DNA from: Zoogloeaceae bacterium
Lineage (GTDB): Bacteria > Pseudomonadota > Gammaproteobacteria > Burkholderiales > Rhodocyclaceae
Direction: 5' to 3'
Length of the DNA: 5,826 nucleotides
Assembly (NCBI GenBank): GCA_031278735.1
Contig: JAITJU010000269.1
Coordinates: forward strand, 1 to 5,826
The position numbers and the translations under genes were made by a program. The notes below the pieces were generated by a model, which was not told where the DNA came from, did no database searches, and was given only the letters and a program-made list of their open reading frames with translations. Positions 1 to 5,826 of the stretch are shown here, one piece after another. The first letter of the stretch is position 1, and the number at the start of each line of letters is the position of its first letter.

Positions 1-51
1 TTTCCAGAACTCGTCCGTCACTTCCCATGAATTGACATGCGCCTTTGACAT
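1..51 (-). CDS. IS5-like transposase, first 17 codons only
   Basis: The minus strand from 51 encodes MSKAHVNSWEVTDEFWK and runs off the left edge still open. The pattern of a short lead followed by W-E-V-[ST]-D-E-F-W is the typical opening of IS5-family DDE transposases, whose N-terminal part carries a DUF4096-type domain. The catalytic DDE residues lie outside the window, so activity cannot be judged. The ATG is preceded by AGGAG at 58-62 with a 6-base gap, which supports the start. The family call comes from recognising this short motif, so another transposase group with a similar opening remains possible. Confidence 0.7.
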   Translation of the reverse strand, partial: MSKAHVNSWEVTDEFWK

Positions 52-86
52 CCCTTTCTCCTGTGTCGCGTTGCGGGGGCATCAGG

Positions 87-92
87 ATTGTA
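87..92 (-). promoter_or_regulatory. Candidate -10 box for the transposase
   Basis: The minus strand reads TACAAT here, five of six matches to the sigma-70 -10 consensus, about 35 bases upstream of the transposase ATG. A matching -35 hexamer is not clear. It would fall at or across the inferred IS tip, where only weak matches are seen. This is a tentative site. Confidence 0.3.
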
Positions 93-113
93 TCTTAATT
101 TACGGATAAATCC

Positions 114-1328
114 TTAGCCAATGGCGGCGCCATGCTGACCGTGACCGGCACGGCCACCATTACCGGGGCAACTGTCAACGTGGGCATAGACGGCGCTTCT
201 TCGCCCCTGCAAGCCGGGGACGCGGTAACGCTCATCGACGCGGGCACGCTCGTCGGCCTTCCAGCCAACACCACCGCCAACGGCCAGGGCATGCAGGGCG
301 TGACGCTGCTCTACGATTTCGACATCACTACAAACGGCAACCAACTGCTCGCCACCGTTTCTTCCACTGGCGTGACCCCGCGTGTAAAGGCGCTCTCCGA
401 AGGCTATCTGGCCGGAACCGCCTTTCTGAATCAGGGCGCGGATTTCGTCGCCGACCAGGGCATCGCCGCCGCGCGTCAGGCGCGGCCTGGAACCGGCGGC
501 GGCATCGCCGGGTTTGCGGCGGTTGGCAGCGGCAGTCTGAAACACGAAACCGGCTCGCATATCGACGTGGACGGCTACACCTTCATCGCGGGCGCGGCCT
601 TCTCCCGCGCCTTTCCCGCGAGCGAACTCATTTTTGGCGCGTTCATTGAGCATGGCGAGGGCGACTACAATACCGCCAACAGCTTTCCCAACGCCGCCAG
701 CGTCCACGGCAAGGGCGACGCGGACTACACCGGCGGCGGACTCCTCGCGCGTCTCGAATTCAACGAAACGGAACGCGGCCATTTCTCCACGGAAGCCTCC
801 GCCCGCCTCGGCAAGCTCACCCTGGATTTCAACGCCCGCGACCTCATCGACGCCCTTGGCCGCCGCGCCGCCTACGACAGCGATTCCCGCTACGCCAGCG
901 CCCACGCCGGGCTGGGCTACGTCCTGAAACTCAATGCGCGTTCCAGCCTGAAACTCTACGGTCAATACCTGTGGAGCCGCCAGGGTTCGGACACGGTGAC
1001 GCTCACCACCGGCGAGCCGGTGAAGTTCTCGGCGGTCGATTCCCAGCGTACCCGCCTGGGCGCGCGATGGAGCCGCGCCGTGCGCGAAAACGGCAATCTC
1101 TATCTGGGCGCGGCCTGGGAACACGAATACGACGGCAAGGCCAAGGCCAGACTCCACGGCTACCGCCTGGAGACGCCCAAACTCAAAGGCGACACGGGCA
1201 TCCTGGAAGCGGGCTTCCTCCTCGCCCCCGCCCAGGACAAGGGATTCGTCCTGGAATTGGGAGTGCAAGGCTACACCGGCAAACGCGAAGGCGCGACGGG
1301 AAACCTGCGGCTCCACTACGCCTTCTGA
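114..1328 (+). pseudogene. Autotransporter, 3' part: passenger end plus complete beta-barrel, 5' part lost at IS junction
   Basis: This is the C-terminal part of a type V (autotransporter) outer-membrane protein. Numbering from the ATG at 132 (398 codons), residues 1-77 are Gly/Thr/Val-rich repeats typical of the last turns of a beta-helical passenger. Residues about 83-112 form the linker that crosses the barrel pore. Residues about 125-398 are the barrel, with alternating strands such as YTFIAGAAF and RTRLGARW and a terminal LRLHYAF. The final Phe is the usual BAM recognition signal. Coherent passenger sequence (LANGGAM) extends upstream of that ATG to 114, and a TAA at 96-98 lies in the presumed IS. 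No signal peptide is present and no clear ribosome binding site precedes 132. The natural start and most of the passenger are therefore missing, most simply by IS insertion. The barrel itself shows no frameshift. If translated from 132, the product would stay in the cytoplasm. Confidence 0.8.
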
Positions 1329-1372
1329 TTCAAAAGGCAGGCGGCAGGAGACGGAAAAGACGACCCGCGCCC

Positions 1373-1398
1373 CGTCCGAAAGCGCCTCGCTTTTGACG
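1373..1398 (+). terminator. Hairpin just downstream of the autotransporter, weak terminator candidate
   Basis: CGTC at 1373-1376 pairs with GACG at 1395-1398. After a one-base bulge, GAAAGCG at 1378-1384 pairs with CGCTTTT at 1388-1394 around a 3-base loop. One pair is G-U in plus-strand RNA and would be a C-A mismatch on the other strand, which mildly favours plus-strand use. No T-run follows, so intrinsic termination would be poor. Confidence 0.35.
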
Positions 1399-1400
1399 AT

Positions 1401-1455
1401 GCTTCCCGATCCCTGGATGGCGTCGCGTTTATCCAGGCATCCAGGCGCGGGAAGC
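1401..1455. repeat. Long two-part inverted repeat in the convergent intergenic space
   Basis: GCTTCCCG at 1401-1408 pairs with CGGGAAGC at 1448-1455, and CCTGGATG at 1412-1419 pairs with CATCCAGG at 1438-1445. The gaps between the arms are 3 and 2 bases, and the apical loop is 18 bases. ATCCAGG also occurs at 1431-1437, so the inner left arm has two possible partners seven bases apart. The structure could be part of a bidirectional terminator or a dispersed palindromic (REP-like) element. No second copy lies in this window. Confidence 0.55.
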
Positions 1456-1469
1456 ACAAACACACAAAC

Positions 1470-1495
1470 ACGGCGGCGGCTTTCGCCGCCGCCGT
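1470..1495. terminator. Perfect 11-bp GC hairpin between convergent genes, likely bidirectional terminator
   Basis: ACGGCGGCGGC at 1470-1480 pairs perfectly with GCCGCCGCCGT at 1485-1495 around a TTTC loop. It lies 41 bases beyond the ETF-QO stop and 141 bases beyond the autotransporter stop. The tails are only moderately T-rich: GACTTGATTCTTCTT on the plus strand and GTTTGTGTGTTTGTG on the minus strand. The very stable stem and its position between gene ends support a terminator role, most plausibly for ETF-QO. Confidence 0.6.
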
Positions 1496-1536
1496 GACTT
1501 GATTCTTCTTCCTCTTCGTCTTCGTCTTTTCCCGGA

Positions 1537-3174
1537 TCACATGTTCGGATAATTCGGCCCGCCGCCGCCTTCCGGCACTGTCCAGCGGATGTTCTGGGTC
1601 GGGTCCTTGATGTCGCAGGTCTTGCAGTGCAGGCAGTTCTGCGCGTTGATCTGCAAGCGGGGATTCCCCTCTTCCTCACCCAGAATTTCATAGACGCCCG
1701 CCGGACAATAGCGGGTCTCCGGCGCGGCGTACTTTTTCAGGTTCACGTTGATGGGCACGCTTTCATCCCGCAAGCGCAGGTGGCATTGCTGGTTTTCCTC
1801 GTGATTCACGTTGGCGAGAAACACCGAGGAAAGGCGGTCGAAGGTGATGACGCCATCCGGCTTGGGATAGTCGATCTTCGGATAGGCATCTTTGTCTTCC
1901 AGTTCCTCGTGGTCAGGATGGATGGCAAACGTCCAGGGCGCCCTGCCGCGAAAGAGATAGGTGTCCAGCCCCGAATAGCCCAGGCCGAACCACATGCCCC
2001 AACGGAAAGAAGGACGGATGTTGCGCGCCCGGTAGAGTTCGTCCCACAACCAGCTCGCTTTCATCTTGTCGGCATAGGCAGTGGCCTCCTGCCGCGGGTT
2101 TTCTCCGGAAATCACTTCAAAAATGGCTTCCGCCGCCAGTATCCCGGATTTCATCGCGGTATGCCCGCCCTTGATTTTCGGCACGTTCAGGAAACCCGCC
2201 GTGTCGCCAACCAGAACGCCGCCGGGAAAGGTGAATTTGGGGATGGACTGGAAGCCGCCCTCGGAAAGCGAACGCGCGCCATAGGCCAGACGCCGCCCGC
2301 CTTCCAGAAGGGAACGAATCGCCGGATGCGTCTTGAAACGCTGGAATTCCTCAAAGGGCGAAAGCCAGGGATTCCGATAGTCCAGACCCACCACGAACAT
2401 AATGGCAATCTGGTTGTTTTCCATGTGATAGAGCGCGGAACCGCCATAGGTATCCGCCCCCAGCGGCCAGCCAACCGAGTGGATGAGCTTGCCGGACTTG
2501 TGCTTGGCAGGCTCGATCTCCCAGACTTCCTTGATGCCGATGCCGTAGGTTTGCGGATGAACGTCCTTCCTCAGGTCGAATTTCTCGAACAACTCTCCTG
2601 TGAGCGAGCCGCGGCAACCCTCGGCAAAAATGGTCTGCTTCGCCAGCAGTTCATAACCAGGCTGGTAATTGGCGGTTTGCTGCCCGTCCTTGCCAATGCC
2701 CATGTCGCCAGTCGCCACGCCGCGCACGTTGCCCGATTCGTCATAGAGCACTTCCGCGGCGGCAAAGCCGGGGAAAATCTGCACCCCCAGCGCCTCGGCC
2801 TGTTCGCCCAGCCAGCGGGCAAGATTGGCCATGCTGATGATGTAGTTGCCCTCGTTGTCCATCTGCGGCGGCGTCGGCATCTTGATGGCGCGGGTCTCGG
2901 TAAAGAAGAGGAAATTGTCGTCGATGGTCGGCACATTGAGCGGCGCGCCCTTTTCCTTCCAGTCGGGAATCAATTCCGTCAGCGCGGTTGGCTCGAAACA
3001 GGCTCCGGAAAGAACATGCGCCCCGATTTCCGAGCCTTTTTCCAGAACGCAAACCTCCAGTTCCCTGCCTGCATCCGCCGCCATCTGTTTGAGACGAATC
3101 GCGGCGGAAAGACCGGAAAGCCCGCCTCCCACCACAATAACGTCGAATTCCATGGTTTCACGTTCAGCGCTCAT
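1537..3174 (-). CDS. Electron transfer flavoprotein-ubiquinone oxidoreductase (ETF-QO)
   Basis: This enzyme oxidises reduced ETF and passes the electrons to membrane quinone, linking acyl-CoA dehydrogenation to respiration. It is normally a monotopic protein on the inner face of the cytoplasmic membrane. The 545 residues match the usual bacterial length. An N-terminal FAD-binding GGGLSG lies at 16-21 after a hydrophobic strand, followed by an acidic strand end, VLEKG, at 43-47. GDTAGFLN at 323-330 is the second FAD contact region. The 4Fe-4S cluster ligands are all present: Cys490 and the CxxCxxC Cys514, Cys517 and Cys520, followed by the typical DIKDP and PEGGGGP endings. The ATG at 3174 has AGGAG at 3182-3186, 7 bases upstream. 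An in-frame Met8 lacks as good a site. The gene follows the acyl-CoA dehydrogenase in the same direction by 108 bases, with a terminator-like hairpin between. Often called etfD or etfDH in databases. Function is very secure. Confidence 0.97.
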   Translation of the reverse strand: MSAERETMEFDVIVVGGGLSGLSAAIRLKQMAADAGRELEVCVLEKGSEIGAHVLSGACFEPTALTELIPDWKEKGAPLNVPTIDDNFLFFTETRAIKMPTPPQMDNEGNYIISMANLARWLGEQAEALGVQIFPGFAAAEVLYDESGNVRGVATGDMGIGKDGQQTANYQPGYELLAKQTIFAEGCRGSLTGELFEKFDLRKDVHPQTYGIGIKEVWEIEPAKHKSGKLIHSVGWPLGADTYGGSALYHMENNQIAIMFVVGLDYRNPWLSPFEEFQRFKTHPAIRSLLEGGRRLAYGARSLSEGGFQSIPKFTFPGGVLVGDTAGFLNVPKIKGGHTAMKSGILAAEAIFEVISGENPRQEATAYADKMKASWLWDELYRARNIRPSFRWGMWFGLGYSGLDTYLFRGRAPWTFAIHPDHEELEDKDAYPKIDYPKPDGVITFDRLSSVFLANVNHEENQQCHLRLRDESVPINVNLKKYAAPETRYCPAGVYEILGEEEGNPRLQINAQNCLHCKTCDIKDPTQNIRWTVPEGGGGPNYPNM

Positions 3175-3181
3175 TTCATCT

Positions 3182-3186
3182 CTCCT
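3182..3186 (-). promoter_or_regulatory. Ribosome binding site of ETF-QO
   Basis: The minus strand reads AGGAG seven bases before the ATG at 3174. This decides the start in favour of Met1 rather than the internal Met8. No convincing sigma-70 promoter is seen in the short stretch between this site and the upstream hairpin. Confidence 0.8.
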
Positions 3187-3216
3187 GTTCTTCTCCGTTT
3201 GTTGTTTTCTTTCAGG

Positions 3217-3262
3217 AAAAACGCCTCGAATCCCAGGCCGGAGACTGGAGCTTCAAGGCGTT
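3217..3262 (-). terminator. Intrinsic terminator after the acyl-CoA dehydrogenase
   Basis: In minus-strand RNA, AACGCCTTGAA (3262-3252) pairs with TTCGAGGCGTT (3230-3220). The single plus-strand mismatch (C3227/A3255) becomes a G-U pair in the minus-strand RNA, giving an uninterrupted 11-bp stem. An inner CCAG/CTGG pair (3233-3236 with 3245-3248) extends it. A run of five T on the minus strand (3221-3217) closes the structure. It begins 20 bases past the dehydrogenase stop and sits before ETF-QO, so it may end or reduce transcription between the two genes. Confidence 0.75.
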
Positions 3263-3282
3263 CATTCCCATGTGTCCAGGGC

Positions 3283-5106
3283 CTAGAAGAGCGGTTCTTC
3301 CAGCCCCAGCACGGACGGCCCGCCTTCCGTGATTTCACGGGCAACGGCGGCGGCCTGCACCAGCCAATGCTTGGCATAGTAGCGGGTCGTGGCGATCTTG
3401 CCCTTGTAATAACCGTCGGTTGCGCCCGCGTCGAGCTTCTTCTGCGCAATCTGCGCGGACTTGGCCAGCAGCCAGCCGCCGAGCACGATGCCGCCCAGCT
3501 TCAGGTAAGGCACCGATCCGGCGGAAGCCACCTGCGGTTCCGGCCCATAGGTCTTGATCGCCCATTCCGTCGTGTCGATCAACGCCCTGGCCGCTTCCTG
3601 CAACTCCTTGCCAATGTCGCCCAGCTTGGCGTCACGGGCGAGTTCGTCGGCGAAGGCGGCGATTTCCCTGTAGAGCGCGCGGGCGGTGAAGCCGGTTTCT
3701 CCCGTTTCCTTGTTGACCTCGCGCGCCGTCTTGCGGCCAATGTAGTCATTGGCCTGAATGGCGGTCGTGCCTTCGTAGATCGCGGTGATGCGGCAATCGC
3801 GGTAATACTGCGCCGCGCCGGTTTCCTCAATGAAGCCCGTGCCGCCATGCACCTGGACGCCCTCGGAAGTGATGTCGATCGAGCTTTCCGTGCTCCAGCC
3901 CTTGACGATAGGGGTCAGGAGTTCCACGTAGGATTGCGCTTTCTTCCGCGTCGCCGGGTCGTCCGATTTCTGGGCAATATCCATGTTGCCCGCCGTGAAG
4001 TAACCAATCGCGCGCAGCGCCTCGGTGCGCGACTTCATGTCCATCAGCAGGCGGCGCACGTCCGGGTGGAAGAGAATGGGTTTCGGCGTTTTCTTGCTTT
4101 CGGCGTCGCCGATGATCGCGCCCTGGATGCGTTCGCGCGCATAGGCCAGCGCGTGCTGATAGGCGCGCTCCGCCACCGCGATGCCTTCCAGACCCACATG
4201 GATGCGGGCGTGGTTCATCATGGTGAACATGTAGGCGACGCCATTGCCCGCCTGCCCCACCAGCCAACCTTTCGCGCCAGCGTTGTCGCCGTAGGACATC
4301 ACTGCCGTGGCGGAACCCTTGATGCCCAGCTTGTGCTCGATGGCCGAGCAGATCAAGTCGTTGCGTTCGCCCAGACTGCCGTCGTCGTTAACAAAGAACT
4401 TGGGCACGACGAAAAGCGAAATGCCCTTCAGACCGGGATCGGAATCCGGCAGGCGCGCCAGCACGAGGTGGATGAGGTTTTCCGCCATGTCGTGCTCGCC
4501 CCAGGTGATGAAGATCTTGGTGCCGGTGATGCGGTAGGTTCCGTCGCCGCTGGGGTCGGGCACGGCCTTGGTGCGGATGGCGGTCAGGTCGGAACCGGCC
4601 TGCGGTTCGGTCAGGTTCATGGTGCCGCCCCAGGCGCCGTCGACCATCTTGGGCAGGTACTTCTTCTTGATTTCATCCGAGGCGTGGTGTTCGATGGCAT
4701 GTACCGCACCCATCGTCAACATCGGACAAAGCGCGAAGGCGATGGAAGCCGAACGCCACATTTCATTGACGGCGAAATTCACCAGATTGGGCAATCCCTG
4801 CCCGCCGAATTCGGGATCGCCCGGCATCGCGTGCCAGCCGTTCTCGCAAAAAAGTTTGTAGACCTTCTTGTATTCGGGGCTGACGGTGACGACGCCGTTA
4901 TCCCACTTGGGCGAATTCTGCCGGTCGCCGATGATGTTGATGGGGTCGATCTGCTCGGCGGCGAATTTGGCGGCTTCCTCCAGGATGGAATCGACCGTGT
5001 CGGCATCCAGTTCGGAAAACGCGGGGAACCCCAGTATCTCCTTGAGACCGGCAATTTCATTCATGAGGAAACGCATGTCATTGAGGGGCGCTGCATAGGT
5101 ACTCAT
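3283..5106 (-). CDS. Acyl-CoA dehydrogenase, long form with extra N- and C-terminal domains
   Basis: This flavoenzyme introduces the alpha-beta double bond in an acyl-CoA and gives the electrons to ETF. Its 607 residues exceed the roughly 380-400 of classic short- or medium-chain enzymes and fit the about 600-residue group that includes DmdC-like proteins. Residues about 3-35 (YAAPLNDMRFLMNE) resemble the short N-terminal extension of this group. The core spans about 36-460. It holds the signature LTEPQAGSD at 165-173, QVHGGTGF at 418-425 and the C-terminal signature CRITAIYEGTTAIQ, in which Glu445 of IYEGT matches the catalytic base of medium-chain enzymes (Glu376). Residues about 470-600 form the extra C-terminal domain. 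The ATG at 5106 has AAGGAG at 5115-5120, 8 bases upstream. The gene lies 80 bases after etfA. Family is secure, but the acyl substrate cannot be told from the sequence: fatty acyl-CoA is likely, and 3-methylmercaptopropionyl-CoA or another acyl group is possible. Confidence 0.95.
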   Translation of the reverse strand: MSTYAAPLNDMRFLMNEIAGLKEILGFPAFSELDADTVDSILEEAAKFAAEQIDPINIIGDRQNSPKWDNGVVTVSPEYKKVYKLFCENGWHAMPGDPEFGGQGLPNLVNFAVNEMWRSASIAFALCPMLTMGAVHAIEHHASDEIKKKYLPKMVDGAWGGTMNLTEPQAGSDLTAIRTKAVPDPSGDGTYRITGTKIFITWGEHDMAENLIHLVLARLPDSDPGLKGISLFVVPKFFVNDDGSLGERNDLICSAIEHKLGIKGSATAVMSYGDNAGAKGWLVGQAGNGVAYMFTMMNHARIHVGLEGIAVAERAYQHALAYARERIQGAIIGDAESKKTPKPILFHPDVRRLLMDMKSRTEALRAIGYFTAGNMDIAQKSDDPATRKKAQSYVELLTPIVKGWSTESSIDITSEGVQVHGGTGFIEETGAAQYYRDCRITAIYEGTTAIQANDYIGRKTAREVNKETGETGFTARALYREIAAFADELARDAKLGDIGKELQEAARALIDTTEWAIKTYGPEPQVASAGSVPYLKLGGIVLGGWLLAKSAQIAQKKLDAGATDGYYKGKIATTRYYAKHWLVQAAAVAREITEGGPSVLGLEEPLF

Positions 5107-5114
5107 TTGTCTAT

Positions 5115-5120
5115 CTCCTT
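5115..5120 (-). promoter_or_regulatory. Ribosome binding site of the acyl-CoA dehydrogenase
   Basis: The minus strand reads AAGGAG eight bases before the ATG at 5106, inside an A-rich leader. It lies only five bases below the foot of the hairpin at 5126-5156, so the structure could influence initiation or protect this mRNA end. Confidence 0.8.
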
Positions 5121-5125
5121 TTTAC

Positions 5126-5156
5126 GTCGCCGCCTGTTCTCCAGACAGACGGCGAC
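5126..5156 (-). other. Intercistronic hairpin between etfA and the acyl-CoA dehydrogenase
   Basis: GTCGCCG at 5126-5132 pairs with CGGCGAC at 5150-5156, and CTGT at 5134-5137 pairs with ACAG at 5145-5148, around a 7-base loop. The only plus-strand mismatch (C5133/A5149) becomes a G-U pair in minus-strand RNA, giving a continuous 12-bp stem in the sense of the genes. The minus strand continues GTAAAAAGGAG with no T-run, so this is not an ordinary intrinsic terminator. A role in mRNA processing, stability or adjusting expression between the two genes is inferred. Confidence 0.6.
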
Positions 5157-5186
5157 TGATTGAACGTGAAACAAGACTGGCGCGAT

Positions 5187-5826
5187 TCACAGGGCGGCGA
5201 TCAGTTCCGGCACGGCGGCGTTCAGGTCGGCCACGAGACCGTAATCGGCAACCTGGAAGATGGGTTCGTCGGGATTCTTGTTGATGGCGACGATCACCTT
5301 GGAATCCTTCATGCCCGCCAGATGCTGAATCGCGCCGGAAATGCCGACGGCAATGTAAAGCTGCGGCGCGACGATCTTGCCGGTCTGCCCGACCTGGAAG
5401 TCGTTGGGCGCGAAGCCTGCGTCCACCGCCGCGCGGGAAGCGCCCAGCGCCGCGCCCAGCTTGTCCGCCAGCGGCTCCAGGATTTTCCGGTAGTTTTCGC
5501 CGCTGCCCAGACCGCGACCGCCGGAAACGATGATCTTGGCCGCGCCCAGTTCAGGACGCTCGGACTTGGTAAGCTCTTGCCCCAACCGCTTGGAAAGGCC
5601 GGTATCGGCTACCGCCGTCACATTTTCCACCGGCGCGGAACCGCCATCCGGCAGCGCGTCGAAAGCCGTGGCGCGCACGGAAATCACCTTCACCTTGTCG
5701 CCGCTCTGCACCGTCGCCAGCGCGTTGCCCGCGTAAATGGGACGCACGAAGGTATCCGCCGACACCACGTCCACGATGTCGGAAATCTGCGCCACATCCA
5801 GAAGCGCCGCCACGCGCGGCAGAAAG
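5187..5826 (-). CDS. etfA: Electron transfer flavoprotein alpha subunit, C-terminal part
   Basis: EtfA pairs with EtfB to form the soluble FAD-containing ETF that collects electrons from acyl-CoA dehydrogenases and hands them to ETF-QO. The frame is open to the right edge (it reads FLPRVAALLDVAQISDI), so about 100 N-terminal residues of a protein usually near 310 lie outside. A GTG at 5813 is an internal Val codon, not a start. Counting from that Val, the FAD domain starts near residue 88 and shows SGGRG at 97-101, ASRAAVDAG at 125-133, QVGQTGK at 140-146 and YIAVGISGAIQHLAGM at 153-168. The VADYGLVADL ending is also typical. These residues wrap the FAD in known EtfA proteins. The gene ends 80 bases before the acyl-CoA dehydrogenase in the same direction. 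etfB is expected just upstream, beyond the window, but is not seen. Confidence 0.97.
   Translation of the reverse strand, partial: FLPRVAALLDVAQISDIVDVVSADTFVRPIYAGNALATVQSGDKVKVISVRATAFDALPDGGSAPVENVTAVADTGLSKRLGQELTKSERPELGAAKIIVSGGRGLGSGENYRKILEPLADKLGAALGASRAAVDAGFAPNDFQVGQTGKIVAPQLYIAVGISGAIQHLAGMKDSKVIVAINKNPDEPIFQVADYGLVADLNAAVPELIAAL

Larger units (their letters stand above)
1..113 (-). mobile_element. End of an insertion sequence (IS5-like), partial
   Basis: This is the transposase-proximal end of an insertion sequence whose body lies to the left of the window. A transposase start with a good ribosome binding site reads leftward from position 51. The 62 bases outside it are AT-richer near the tip and non-coding. 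The autotransporter reading frame starts making sense only from about position 114. The tip is placed at 113: read on the minus strand the element would begin GGATTTATCCGTAAATTAAG, next to a TTA at 114-116. A TTA target would fit the TNA duplications made by some IS5 subgroups. Both the tip and the duplication are inferred, because the other end is not visible. Confidence 0.6.

Noticed and set aside
71..110. Outward promoter from the IS driving the autotransporter remnant
   Set aside because: AT-rich hexamers such as TTGTAT and GATAAA occur on the plus strand, but no pair has sigma-70 spacing near 17 bases.
114..1691. A 525-codon minus-strand open frame opposite the autotransporter
   Set aside because: It is in the same antisense register as the autotransporter, it overlaps the end of ETF-QO and crosses the hairpin cluster. 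It shows only composition-driven Gly/Ala/Val/Arg text.
3177..3179. ATG just before the ETF-QO start, giving ATG AAA TGA
   Set aside because: A two-codon frame overlapping the real start. It has poor spacing from AGGAG and no sign of being a leader peptide.
1627..5163. A 1178-codon plus-strand open frame across ETF-QO and the acyl-CoA dehydrogenase
   Set aside because: Its codon boundaries coincide with those of both minus-strand genes, so a stop appears only opposite TTA, CTA or TCA sense codons. These are avoided in GC-rich genes. The protein has no recognisable motifs, and the frame runs through the spacer, ribosome binding site and terminator between two certain genes.
5811..5813. GTG at 5813 as the start of a short EtfA
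   Set aside because: EtfA-like sequence (FLPR) continues upstream to the window edge and this Val lies in the middle of the family alignment, so the gene is cut by the window rather than shortened.

Overview
The window looks like chromosomal DNA of a GC-rich Gram-negative proteobacterium, most likely a betaproteobacterium. The lineage guess rests on GC-rich codon use, an outer-membrane autotransporter barrel, and an EtfA / long-form acyl-CoA dehydrogenase / ETF-quinone oxidoreductase set. No rRNA or other phylogenetic marker is present, so it is an inference.

Left part (1-1328): the window opens with the first 17 codons of a transposase on the minus strand, resembling the IS5 family, followed by what appears to be the element's end at about position 113. 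The sequence changes there into the reading frame of an autotransporter on the plus strand. The surviving piece holds the last turns of the passenger, the linker helix and a complete C-terminal beta-barrel ending in Phe. The frame runs back to the inferred IS junction without a natural start or signal peptide, so the gene is best read as an autotransporter cut by the insertion.

Middle (1329-1536): the 208-base space between convergent genes holds three hairpins and no gene.

Right part (1537-5826): three minus-strand genes, transcribed right to left, form a module for fatty-acyl-CoA oxidation. They are etfA (N-terminus outside the window), a 607-residue acyl-CoA dehydrogenase and ETF-ubiquinone oxidoreductase. 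The dehydrogenase would pass electrons from an acyl-CoA to ETF (EtfA with an EtfB presumably encoded just outside), and ETF-QO would pass them through FAD and a 4Fe-4S cluster to the membrane quinone pool. A hairpin whose stem is uninterrupted only in the gene-sense RNA lies just before the dehydrogenase ribosome binding site. A good intrinsic terminator candidate separates the dehydrogenase from ETF-QO.

I see no new defence, CRISPR or other exotic system. The most notable items are the IS-disrupted autotransporter and the RNA hairpins between the electron-transfer genes.
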